The notes below the pieces were generated by a model. That model searched no databases. It was not told the origin of the DNA and was given only the letters and a program-made list of their open reading frames with translations. Positions 16,979-24,452 of a stretch of 36,879 nt of DNA are shown here, in pieces (the stretch's first letter is position 1; each line of letters starts with the position of its first letter). The DNA comes from Pseudomonadota bacterium (GTDB lineage Bacteria > Pseudomonadota > Gammaproteobacteria > Xanthomonadales > Xanthomonadaceae): contig JAFEBW010000055.1 in the NCBI GenBank assembly GCA_018242445.1, forward strand, positions 1 to 36,879. The letters run 5' to 3'. Both the position numbers and the translations under genes were made by a program.

Positions 16979-17755
16979 ATGCGTCGGATCCATCGATACC
17001 TGTTCGTGCTGGTCGCGTGCCTGTGCATTCCATCGGCGGCGGCCGCGGCGGCACGCCCCTTGACCATCTTCGCCGCGGCCAGCCTCAAGGAGAGCCTGGA
17101 TGCCGTCGAGCATGCGTGGGAAGCGGCCGGGCATTCGAAATTCGTGGTGTCCTATGCCGCCAGTTCGGCATTGGCGCGGCAGATCGAACAAGGCGCACCG
17201 GCGGATGTGTTCATCTCGGCGGACAACCGCTGGATGGATTATCTGCAGGAGCGCAACCTCATCGTGCCCGCATCGCGCTTCGTGCTGGTGCGCAACCGGC
17301 TCGTGCTGGTCGCGCCGGCGACGTCGCCATTGACGTCGCTCGATCCGGCGCGCAAAACGGACGTGCTGAAGGCGCTGGGCAGCGGGCGCTTGGCCGTGGC
17401 CGAAACATCCAGCGTGCCGGCAGGGGTGTATGCCAAGCAGGCGCTGGTCGGATCGGGCCTCTGGAATGCGCTGTCATCGCATCTGGCGCAGGGCGAGAAC
17501 GTGCGCGCCACGCTGGAGTTCGTCGCCCGCGGCGATACACCGCTGGGCATCGTGTATGCGACCGATGCCAAGGTCGAGCCGCGGGTGAAGGTGCTTGCGA
17601 CCTTCGCGGCCGACACCCACCAACCCATCGTCTATCCGGCCGCGCGCACCACGCAGGCGGCCGATGCGAAGCTCGCGGCCGCGCTGCTCGCCTTCCTGCG
17701 CGGCAAGCAGGCGCAGGAGATTTTTCGTGGTGCCGGGTTTGCCGACGGCCGTTGA
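16979..17755 (+). CDS. modA: molybdate ABC transporter, periplasmic binding protein
   Basis: A 258-residue periplasmic molybdate/tungstate-binding protein. A signal peptide of about 25 residues (MRRIHRYLFVLVACL, then an alanine-rich cleavage region) precedes LTIFAAASLKESL, the ModA N-terminal signature whose Ser contacts the oxyanion. YAASSALARQIEQGAPADVFISAD and GDTPLGIVYATDA are also typical. The ATG at 16979 lies 7 nt after GGAGG; an ATG at 16973 is too close to it. modB follows 20 bp later. With the moa cluster 2.6 kb away this forms a molybdenum cofactor supply region. Confidence 0.95.
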   Translation: MRRIHRYLFVLVACLCIPSAAAAAARPLTIFAAASLKESLDAVEHAWEAAGHSKFVVSYAASSALARQIEQGAPADVFISADNRWMDYLQERNLIVPASRFVLVRNRLVLVAPATSPLTSLDPARKTDVLKALGSGRLAVAETSSVPAGVYAKQALVGSGLWNALSSHLAQGENVRATLEFVARGDTPLGIVYATDAKVEPRVKVLATFAADTHQPIVYPAARTTQAADAKLAAALLAFLRGKQAQEIFRGAGFADGR

Positions 17756-17775
17756 ATGAACAGGTGGCGTTCGCG

Positions 17776-18468
17776 ATGAATTTCAGCGCCGAAGAAATCG
17801 ATGCCATCGCCCTTTCGATGAAGGTCGCGGCGTTTGCCGTGATCGTCACCGCGCCGATCGCCATCTGCGCGGCGTTGGCGCTGGCGCGCCTGCGCTTTCG
17901 CGGCAAGATCCTCGTCGATGCCTTGATCCACCTGCCGCTGGTGCTGCCGCCGGTGCTGACCGGCTATGTGCTGCTGGTGTTGCTGGGGCGCAACGGCGCG
18001 ATCGGCGCGCGCCTGCACGACTGGTTCGGCATCGACGTGGCCTTCCGCTGGACGGGCGCGGTGATCGCCGCGGCGGTGATGGCCTTCCCGCTGTTCGTGC
18101 GCTCGGTGCGGCTGTCGATCGAGGCCATCCCGCGCGATCTGGACGAGGTCGCGGCCAGCCTCGGCGCCAGCCGCTGGCAGCGTTTCTTGCGCGTGCTGTT
18201 GCCGCTGAGCCTGCCGGGCATCGCCGCCGGCTCGACCCTGGCCTTCGCCAAGGCGCTGGGCGAGTTCGGCGCGACCATCACCTTCGTTTCCAACATCCCC
18301 GGGCAGACGCGCACGATCGCGCTGGCGATCCAGTCGCTGACGCAAGTGCCCGATGGCGATGCCGGCATAGCGCGGTTGGCGGCCGTTTCGATTGCGCTGT
18401 CGGTCGGCGCCTTGGCGGCGTCGGAGTGGCTGACGCGGCGGGCGCGCAGGAAACGCGAGCCGGCCTGA
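17776..18468 (+). CDS. modB: molybdate ABC transporter permease
   Basis: A 230-residue inner-membrane permease with about five transmembrane segments (first at about 13-35, MKVAAFAVIVTAPIAICAAL). LIHLPLVLPPVLTGYVLL is typical of ModB. The cytoplasmic coupling (EAA) loop reads ASLGASRWQRFLRVLLPLSL and docks the ATPase. The ATG at 17776 is chosen with AGGTGG about 8 nt upstream. The expected ATPase gene modC does not follow: the next gene encodes an outer-membrane barrel. The ATPase must be encoded elsewhere, or the transporter borrows another one. Confidence 0.94.
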   Translation: MNFSAEEIDAIALSMKVAAFAVIVTAPIAICAALALARLRFRGKILVDALIHLPLVLPPVLTGYVLLVLLGRNGAIGARLHDWFGIDVAFRWTGAVIAAAVMAFPLFVRSVRLSIEAIPRDLDEVAASLGASRWQRFLRVLLPLSLPGIAAGSTLAFAKALGEFGATITFVSNIPGQTRTIALAIQSLTQVPDGDAGIARLAAVSIALSVGALAASEWLTRRARRKREPA

Positions 18469-18571
18469 GGTCGATGCATGGCAGGCGCAGCATCGCTCGG
18501 GTGGTGACGAGGTTCGTCGGCATCCTTGCTCGTTTGTGTCAGGATGGGATGTCGGCTGCAGGGGATAACCG

Positions 18572-19450
18572 ATGGATGCGAAGGGACGAACGGCGCGCGG
18601 GGGCTGGGCCATGGGTGCCTGCGCGATCGCCATGATGCTGTCTGCGGCCGCCTGCGCAGCCGATGGCGGTTTCAGCGACCTGTCTTTCGGCTTGCGTTAC
18701 GGCAATGCCTTCCGCGAGCCCGGCGTGACCGCGCCGGACGGCGCGGCGGCATCGATATCCAAGAACATCGCCAACCTGACCTGGGTGCAGGGTTCGGCCA
18801 GCGGCAGCAACCTGCTGATCGTCGATGCGCTGTTCTCCGGTCGCGACGATCCGGATCGCGCCGGCGACCGCGGCGCGCGCGAGGTGTACCTGATCTACCG
18901 CCATGCGTTCGCATCGAGCGCCTTGTTCGGCCGCCCGTTCGCCTTCGGCCCGGTGCGCGAAACCGACCTGCTGGCCGGCATCGACCTGAACACCAAGGAC
19001 AGCGCCTACGCTCCGCGCAAGCGCATGCTCGTGTTCGGGCCGCAGTTCAAGTTCGACGTGCCCAAGGGGTATCTGCAAGCCGCGTTGCTGGTCGCCCGCG
19101 AATGGGATCACAACGGCATCGTCGGGCGTGCCGAGAATTTCGATGCCACGCTGGCGATGGAGTCCTCGTGGATGGCGCCGTTCCACGCCGGCGCGCTGCC
19201 GCTGCGGTTCGAGGGCTATCTCAATGTCTATGGCCCGAAGGGCCGCAACGATTTCGGCCAGGCCACGCGCACCGAAACCCTGTTCCATCCGCGCCTGATG
19301 GCCGACGTGGGTTCGTCGTTCGGGCATCCGGGCAAGCTGTGGATGGGCGTGGGATACGAGTTCTGGTACAACAAGTTCGGCGTGGATCACGCGCTGACCC
19401 CGGGCGCGGTGCAACGCACCTGGGAGATCGAAGCGGCGTGGCATCTTTGA
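18572..19450 (+). CDS. outer-membrane beta-barrel protein (Tsx/outer-envelope-like)
   Basis: A 292-residue exported protein. AGGGGA lies about 8 nt before the ATG. The N-terminus has a basic segment and hydrophobic core (WAMGACAIAMMLSAAACAADGG), with cleavage likely after ACA near residue 29. The mature part begins FSDLSFGLRYGNAFREPG and continues with alternating amphipathic strands (for example LRFEGYLNVYGPKGRNDF, KLWMGVGYEFWYNKFGVD), ending in EIEAAWHL. This fits a 10-12-strand barrel related to nucleoside-channel/outer-envelope proteins. The substrate is not known. It lies 34 bp before siaA and could share its transcript. Confidence 0.65.
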   Translation: MDAKGRTARGGWAMGACAIAMMLSAAACAADGGFSDLSFGLRYGNAFREPGVTAPDGAAASISKNIANLTWVQGSASGSNLLIVDALFSGRDDPDRAGDRGAREVYLIYRHAFASSALFGRPFAFGPVRETDLLAGIDLNTKDSAYAPRKRMLVFGPQFKFDVPKGYLQAALLVAREWDHNGIVGRAENFDATLAMESSWMAPFHAGALPLRFEGYLNVYGPKGRNDFGQATRTETLFHPRLMADVGSSFGHPGKLWMGVGYEFWYNKFGVDHALTPGAVQRTWEIEAAWHL

Positions 19451-19484
19451 TCGGTCAACGACAGGCTGGCAGGGGGCAGGGCTG

Positions 19485-21491
19485 ATGCGCGAGTCATTCC
19501 GGGGTTTGCGCGGGCGTTTCCTGCTGCTGGTCATCGCCATCTATGTGGCGGTGGGCATCGGTTCGCTGCTGGGCTTCTATCGCGTGGCCCAGAGCATCAT
19601 CCACACGCTCGGCGCGGGTTACGCCACCCAGTACGCCAACCAGCAGCGCAGCAAGATCCTCGCCAAGGTGGAACGCGAGCTGGTGCTGACCCAGAAGCTG
19701 GTGAATTCGCCCTTGCTGGTGGCGTGGGCGCAGGACGAGCACAACCCGCAACTCAAGGCGCAGGCGATGCAGGAGCTGGAAAGCTACCGCAGGATCTTCG
19801 CCGACCACAGCTGGTTCTTCGTGGTCACCGCCAGCCACGATTACTACACCAACAACGCGCAGAACGAGTACGGCGGGCACGAATTCCGCTTCGTCGAGAA
19901 GGAAGGCGATTCGACGATGCGCTGGTACTTCGAAACCCTCAAGCACGTCGAAACCTTCGAGCTGCACCCGGATTACGACGCCCAGCTCGACGTCACCAAG
20001 CTGTTCATCAACGCCATCGTTCGCGATGCGGCTGGCCGCAAGATCGCGGTGGCCGGCACCGGGCTGGATCTGTCCAGCTTCATCCACAGCATCGTGCGCA
20101 CCGGCGATGCCGGCGTGGAGAACATGCTGATCAACGACGACGGCTACGTGCAGGGGCATTCCAGCGCGGCCGTCATGCAGGCCATTGCGCACAACCACGA
20201 CGACAAGACCCGCCTGCAGGTGTACACGCTGGTCGACGATCCGGCGCAGCGCGACGAACTGCGCGCCGCGCTGGCCCGCATGAAGGCCGGGAACATCGCC
20301 GACCTGCGCACCGAGCTGACGGTCGACGGGCAAAAACGCATCGCCGCCATCAGCTACATGCCCGAACTGCATTGGGCGGCGATCGTGCTGGTGGATCCCA
20401 GCCAGGTCATCCGCCTGCAGATGTTCCGGCCCATCCTGATCCTGCTCGGCGCGGCCTTGCTGCTGACCATCCTGCTGGTGTCGTGGCTGCTCGAACGGCT
20501 GGTGCTCACCCGCCTGGGGCGCTTGACCCGGCTGACCCACGACATCGCCGCCGGCCAGTACGACCGCACCCTGGAAGTCGACCGCGAGGACGAGATCGGC
20601 CAGCTCACGCATTCGTTCAACGCCATGACGCGCACCGTCGGCGACTACATGCAGAACCTGGAGCAGAAAGTCGCCGACCGCACCGAGGCGCTGCGCAGCG
20701 CCAACGACCAGCTGGCCGAATCCAACCGCAAGGTGATGGATTCGATCCGGTACGCGCGCCTGATCCAGTCCTCGATCCTGAGCAAGGCGGAGGATCTGAA
20801 TGCCTTGTTGCCCGAGCACGCCGTGCTGTGGCTGCCGCGCGACATCGTCGGCGGCGATTTCCATTGCCTGTACCGCGGCGAGGACGGCGGCTTCCTGCTG
20901 GCGGTGGCCGATTGCACCGGCCACGGCGTGCCCGGCGCGTTCATGACGATGGCCTCCAAGGCCTTGCTCGATCACGCGGTCGCCACGCATGGCATGGACC
21001 GGCCGGCGGCGGTGATGGGCGAATTGCATCGTGGCTTGCGCGCCTTGCTGCAAAGCCGTTACGCCAGCGATGCCGAGAGCGGCCTGGACCTGGCGCTCGT
21101 GCATGTTCCGGCCGACCGTTCGCGGCTGCTGTTCGCCGGCGCCAAACTGCCGCTGTGGGTGCTCGGCAGCGACGGCGAGGTGGCGGTCCACAGGGGCGAC
21201 CGCCAGTCCGTGGGGTATCGCCGCAAGGGCGACGACCTGGCGTTCACCCAGCACGCCATCGCCGCAACGCCGGGCCAGCGTTACGTCCTGTTCACCGATG
21301 GTATTCTTGACCAGCACGGCGGCGAGCAGGGTTTCGCGTTCGGCCAGACGCGCCTGAAAGCGGTGGTGCGCGAGCAGCGGCAAGCCCCGCTCGCCGATTG
21401 GGCCGAGGTGCTGGCGCACGTCCTGGCCAACTACCGAGGCCCGCTGCCGCAGCGCGACGACATCACCTTCGTGGCCTTCCGGCTCGATTGA
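19485..21491 (+). CDS. siaA: SiaA-type membrane receptor with PP2C phosphatase domain
   Basis: A 668-residue inner-membrane protein. Transmembrane helix 1 (about 11-32) and helix 2 (about 315-337) flank a periplasmic Cache-like sensor (about 35-310). HAMP follows (about 338-390), then a coiled coil and a C-terminal SpoIIE/PP2C phosphatase (about 430-668). The phosphatase metal ligands are seen in IVGGDFH (D458), VADCTGHG (D476) and QRDDITF near the C-terminus. In Pseudomonas aeruginosa SiaA dephosphorylates SiaC, releasing it to activate SiaD; the same gene order here supports the same role. AGGG precedes the ATG. Confidence 0.9.
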   Translation: MRESFRGLRGRFLLLVIAIYVAVGIGSLLGFYRVAQSIIHTLGAGYATQYANQQRSKILAKVERELVLTQKLVNSPLLVAWAQDEHNPQLKAQAMQELESYRRIFADHSWFFVVTASHDYYTNNAQNEYGGHEFRFVEKEGDSTMRWYFETLKHVETFELHPDYDAQLDVTKLFINAIVRDAAGRKIAVAGTGLDLSSFIHSIVRTGDAGVENMLINDDGYVQGHSSAAVMQAIAHNHDDKTRLQVYTLVDDPAQRDELRAALARMKAGNIADLRTELTVDGQKRIAAISYMPELHWAAIVLVDPSQVIRLQMFRPILILLGAALLLTILLVSWLLERLVLTRLGRLTRLTHDIAAGQYDRTLEVDREDEIGQLTHSFNAMTRTVGDYMQNLEQKVADRTEALRSANDQLAESNRKVMDSIRYARLIQSSILSKAEDLNALLPEHAVLWLPRDIVGGDFHCLYRGEDGGFLLAVADCTGHGVPGAFMTMASKALLDHAVATHGMDRPAAVMGELHRGLRALLQSRYASDAESGLDLALVHVPADRSRLLFAGAKLPLWVLGSDGEVAVHRGDRQSVGYRRKGDDLAFTQHAIAATPGQRYVLFTDGILDQHGGEQGFAFGQTRLKAVVREQRQAPLADWAEVLAHVLANYRGPLPQRDDITFVAFRLD

Positions 21492-21542
21492 GCCTGCCGC
21501 GCTTGGCCACCACACCGCCACCGCAAACCCGGAGATCGACGG

Positions 21543-22082
21543 ATGGACCTGATCGAAATCAAGGACAGGATGCGTGCAGCAGGCATCCTCATCAGCTTCA
21601 ACGGTTCCTTCAGCCACGGCATCGTGGAGGAATTGGGCACCGCGGTGAAGAAATACCTGGAAAGCGCCGAAGGCAAGCCGTCGGCGATGATGGACGTGTT
21701 CTCGGTGTACATCGAGGCGGCCCAGAACGTGCGCAATTATTCCGACCGCAGGCTCGCCGCCGGTGCCGACCGGCAGGAAATGGACGCGAACATCCTGGTG
21801 ATCGCGCGCCGCGGCGAGCATTACGAGATCAGCGCCGGCAACGCCATGGCCAACGCCGACATGCCGGAATTGACCGATCGCCTGCAACGCCTGTCCGGCA
21901 TGGACAAGGCGCAGATGAAGGCCTACTACAAGGAGCAGTTGCGCAAGGATCGCGGCCCGGACGCGAGCGGTGCGGGCCTGGGATTGATCGAGATGGCCCG
22001 TCGCGCCAGCCAGCCGTTGCAATACGCTTTCACGCCGATCGACGCTGCCAGTTCCTATTTCAGCCTGAACGTGGTCATCTGA
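21543..22082 (+). CDS. siaB: SiaB family protein kinase
   Basis: A 179-residue soluble protein with a GHKL-like ATPase fold: VYIEAAQNVRNYSD (about 58-71) serves as the N box and GAGLGLIEMARRAS (about 146-159) as the G box. In P. aeruginosa the homologue phosphorylates SiaC on a threonine, opposing SiaA. GGAGATCGACGG precedes the ATG. It lies 51 bp after siaA and 8 bp before siaC, so the four genes form one operon. Confidence 0.87.
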   Translation: MDLIEIKDRMRAAGILISFNGSFSHGIVEELGTAVKKYLESAEGKPSAMMDVFSVYIEAAQNVRNYSDRRLAAGADRQEMDANILVIARRGEHYEISAGNAMANADMPELTDRLQRLSGMDKAQMKAYYKEQLRKDRGPDASGAGLGLIEMARRASQPLQYAFTPIDAASSYFSLNVVI

Positions 22083-22090
22083 GCTTGCCC

Positions 22091-22471
22091 ATGGAAAACC
22101 TTACGCTGCCCGCCACGTCCGCCACGCCGGCCGTCCAGTTCGATGCCGCCACCGGCATGCTCGCGCTGTCCGGCGAGTCCTACCCGGAGAATGCCTTCGA
22201 GTTCTACAAGCCGCTGCTGGCATGGGTTGCGGCGTACCTGAAGGATCGCCAGGGCCAGACGACGGCCGAGATCGCGCTGAGCTATCTCAACACCAGCAGC
22301 ATCAAGAGCGTGATGGACTTGCTCGACCTGCTGGAGGCCTCGCACCGGCAGGGGCGGCAGGTCAGCGTGCGCTGGAGCTACCACAAGGAAAACGACCGCG
22401 CGCTGGAGATGATCGAGGAGTTCAAGGAAGAGGTGACGCTGCCGTTCTTCATCGTGCCCGTCGGCGCCTGA
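22091..22471 (+). CDS. siaC: SiaC phospho-switch regulator (DUF1987)
   Basis: A 126-residue cytoplasmic partner-switch protein. The segment IALSYLNTSSIKSVMDLLDL places a threonine at residue 68, the same position as the phospho-threonine known for P. aeruginosa SiaC. The opening TGMLALSGESYPENAFEFYKP and the ending ALEMIEEFKEE, VTLPFFIVP are typical of DUF1987. Unphosphorylated SiaC binds and activates SiaD; phosphorylation by SiaB breaks the complex and SiaA restores it. It is not a conventional STAS anti-sigma antagonist, although it is used in a similar logic. Confidence 0.92.
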   Translation: MENLTLPATSATPAVQFDAATGMLALSGESYPENAFEFYKPLLAWVAAYLKDRQGQTTAEIALSYLNTSSIKSVMDLLDLLEASHRQGRQVSVRWSYHKENDRALEMIEEFKEEVTLPFFIVPVGA

Positions 22472-22479
22472 CCGCGGCG

Positions 22480-23583
22480 ATGGACCGCAGCGAACAACTG
22501 GCAGCCTTGCTGGCCGAGCCGGCGCCCGACGGCAGCGCGCTGGCGGCCCTGTGCGGGGAGGTCATCGGCGACCAGAAGCGCCTGCACAATCGCCTCGAAC
22601 GCATCAGCCGCATTTCCGACGGCTATCAGGGCGAGTTGATGCGCGCCAACCGCGAGCTTGCGGCCGCGAACGAGCGCCTCGCCAAGGCGCTGGACGACGT
22701 GCGCACGCTCAGCGGCTTCATCCCGATCTGCTCCAGATGCAAGCGCGTGCGCGACGACGGCGGTTTCTGGGACGACGTGGAAACCTACATCGGCAAGCAT
22801 TCCGAGGCCGTGCTCGGCCACAGCGTGTGCCCGGATTGCCAGGACGCCTCGCATCGTCACGCGGGCGTGGTCGCGATCGCGCAGACGCAAAACGACGAGG
22901 CCGATGCCGAGGGCGCGCACCTGACGGCGGTGCTGGCGAATGCGGCGTGGCAAGGGCACCCGCTGCGCGAGGAATACGAACGGCTGAGCATGGGGTTCCA
23001 GAAGCTCGCGCGGCGGCTGGGCAAGATCTCGCGCATCAGCGACGGCTTCCAGACCCAGCTCAAGCATCTCAACGTGGCGCTGGCGCGCGCTTCGCTGACC
23101 GATCCGCTGACCGGCCTGCCCAACCGGCGGGCGATGATCGAGCAGCTCGAACGCGCGACCGAGATCGCGCGCAACGGCCCGGGATACGCCGTGGCCATGA
23201 TCGACATCGACCACTTCAAGCGCATCAACGACACCTTCGGCCATGCGATCGGCGATGCCGTGCTGCGCGCGCTGGCCTCCCGCCTGCATGCCGCGCAGCG
23301 CGAAGGCGATTTCGTCGCCCGCTGGGGCGGCGAGGAGTTCCTGCTGCTGCTGTCCGGCTGCGACGCCCATACCGCGCGCGCCTTGTGCGAAACCCTGCGC
23401 GCGGCGATCGAGGATGCGCGCGTCGAACACCACGACAAGCACCTCGCCGTGACCGTGAGCATCGGCGTGGCGGTCCACGAGCCGGTGCTGTCGTTCGAGG
23501 ATGCGATCCGCGATGCCGACCGCGCCCTGTACGCCGCCAAATCGTATGGGCGCAACACGGTGGTGTGCGCCGAGGATTTGTGA
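22480..23583 (+). CDS. siaD: SiaD-type diguanylate cyclase with a four-Cys insertion
   Basis: A 367-residue enzyme that makes cyclic di-GMP from two GTP. The GGDEF domain covers about 200-365: DPLTGLPNRR (208-217), IDIDHFKRINDTFGH, the active-site loop RWGGEEF (GGEEF 283-287) and an inhibitory-site RxxD (REGD, 274-277), so product inhibition is likely. The N-terminal 200 residues are unusual: helix motif RISRISDGYQ (about 41-50), a four-cysteine module (C84, C87, C117, C120; PICSRCKRVRDDGGFWDDVE) and a second KISRISDGFQ (about 182-191). The Cys module resembles one seen in many sensor proteins and probably binds zinc. siaD starts 8 bp after siaC, its likely activator. Confidence 0.9.
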   Translation: MDRSEQLAALLAEPAPDGSALAALCGEVIGDQKRLHNRLERISRISDGYQGELMRANRELAAANERLAKALDDVRTLSGFIPICSRCKRVRDDGGFWDDVETYIGKHSEAVLGHSVCPDCQDASHRHAGVVAIAQTQNDEADAEGAHLTAVLANAAWQGHPLREEYERLSMGFQKLARRLGKISRISDGFQTQLKHLNVALARASLTDPLTGLPNRRAMIEQLERATEIARNGPGYAVAMIDIDHFKRINDTFGHAIGDAVLRALASRLHAAQREGDFVARWGGEEFLLLLSGCDAHTARALCETLRAAIEDARVEHHDKHLAVTVSIGVAVHEPVLSFEDAIRDADRALYAAKSYGRNTVVCAEDL

Positions 23584-23714
23584 AAGCGCCCGCTTGACCG
23601 CGAACGCTGCGGGCGGGATCGCGGCCCGCCGGCAGGCTGTCGAGAAACAGCCGGCTGGTGCGATCCAAGGATGGATCGCTCACGGATCAACCATGCAAGC
23701 GATTGCTCCGTGGA

Positions 23715-23743
23715 GCCGAGTCCGGACAAGTGCCGGACTCGGC
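23715..23743. terminator. strong hairpin between convergent siaD and ogt
   Basis: GCCGAGTCCGG (23715-23725) and CCGGACTCGGC (23733-23743) form a perfect 11-bp stem with a 7-nt loop. No T run follows on either strand. A weaker hairpin, GGCTGT/ACAGCC (23635-23652), lies nearer siaD. The rest of the 229-bp gap shows nothing recognisable. It may end both transcripts, or be a single repeat-family hairpin. Confidence 0.45.
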
Positions 23744-23812
23744 GAGTTGCGATTGCGCCGCAGGCACGAACGGCGAAGCCGGCCCGAAGGGCGAGCAGCC
23801 GCAGGCGGCGAG

Positions 23813-24352
23813 TCAAGCGCAGGAAAGCGCTTTCTCAACACTCTGCCAGGCAGCCCGTGGCCGGGCCAGCGCGCCTTCGTGTTCCAGCAGGAACCGCTTG
23901 ATCGGCAAGCCGCCGCCGAAGCCCGTCAGGCTGCCGTCGGCGCCGATCACCCGATGGCAGGGCAGCACGATCGGCAGCGGATTGCGCCCGTTCGCGGCCC
24001 CCACCGCGCGCGTCGCGGTCGGCTTGCCGACCTGCGCGGCCAGGTCGCGGTAGCTCCACGTCGTGCCGAAGGGAATGGCTGCGAGCGTGGTCCAGACGTG
24101 AATCTGGAATGGCGTGCCGACCGGAGCCAATGGCAAGTCGAAACGACGGCGTTTGCCGTGGAAATAATCCTGCAGTTGCCGGCGCGCTTCACGCAAGGGC
24201 TCGGGATTGCGCACCCAGGATTCGCGTCCGGGCGCGTCGTGCGCGTTGGTCGGGAACAGGATGTAGCGCAGGCCAACCGTGTCTGCGGCGACCGTCAATG
24301 TCCCGATGGGTGTCTGGAAGCTGTCGAACCACATCTGCACTTGATCGGCCAT
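23813..24352 (-). CDS. ogt: methylated-DNA-protein cysteine methyltransferase
   Basis: A 179-residue suicide repair enzyme that removes alkyl groups from O6 of guanine (and O4 of thymine). The acceptor cysteine is Cys132 in LPCHRVIG. The DNA-binding helix-turn-helix is [20 protein letters not shown] (about 98-117), with the arginine finger at RAVG and [14 protein letters not shown] following. There is no N-terminal AraC/Ada domain, so this is Ogt-type. The start at 24352 is tentative; a second ATG at 24334 is also plausible. It is divergent from hutU, about 100 bp away. Confidence 0.93.
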   Translation of the reverse strand: MADQVQMWFDSFQTPIGTLTVAADTVGLRYILFPTNAHDAPGRESWVRNPEPLREARRQLQDYFHGKRRRFDLPLAPVGTPFQIHVWTTLAAIPFGTTWSYRDLAAQVGKPTATRAVGAANGRNPLPIVLPCHRVIGADGSLTGFGGGLPIKRFLLEHEGALARPRAAWQSVEKALSCA

Positions 24353-24452
24353 GAGGTTTGCAATCCAAGTGATGCTTGCAAGGGTGCGGCATGCGCACAA
24401 TGCGATAATCGGCTTCCTGGCCGTCGAAGTCCAATCCATCCGGAGTCACCGC

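Noticed and set aside
19494..22022. Antisense open frame of 842 codons opposite siaA and siaB
   Set aside because: The plus strand encodes well-recognised SiaA and SiaB. The antisense frame reflects high GC at third positions and has no recognisable domain.
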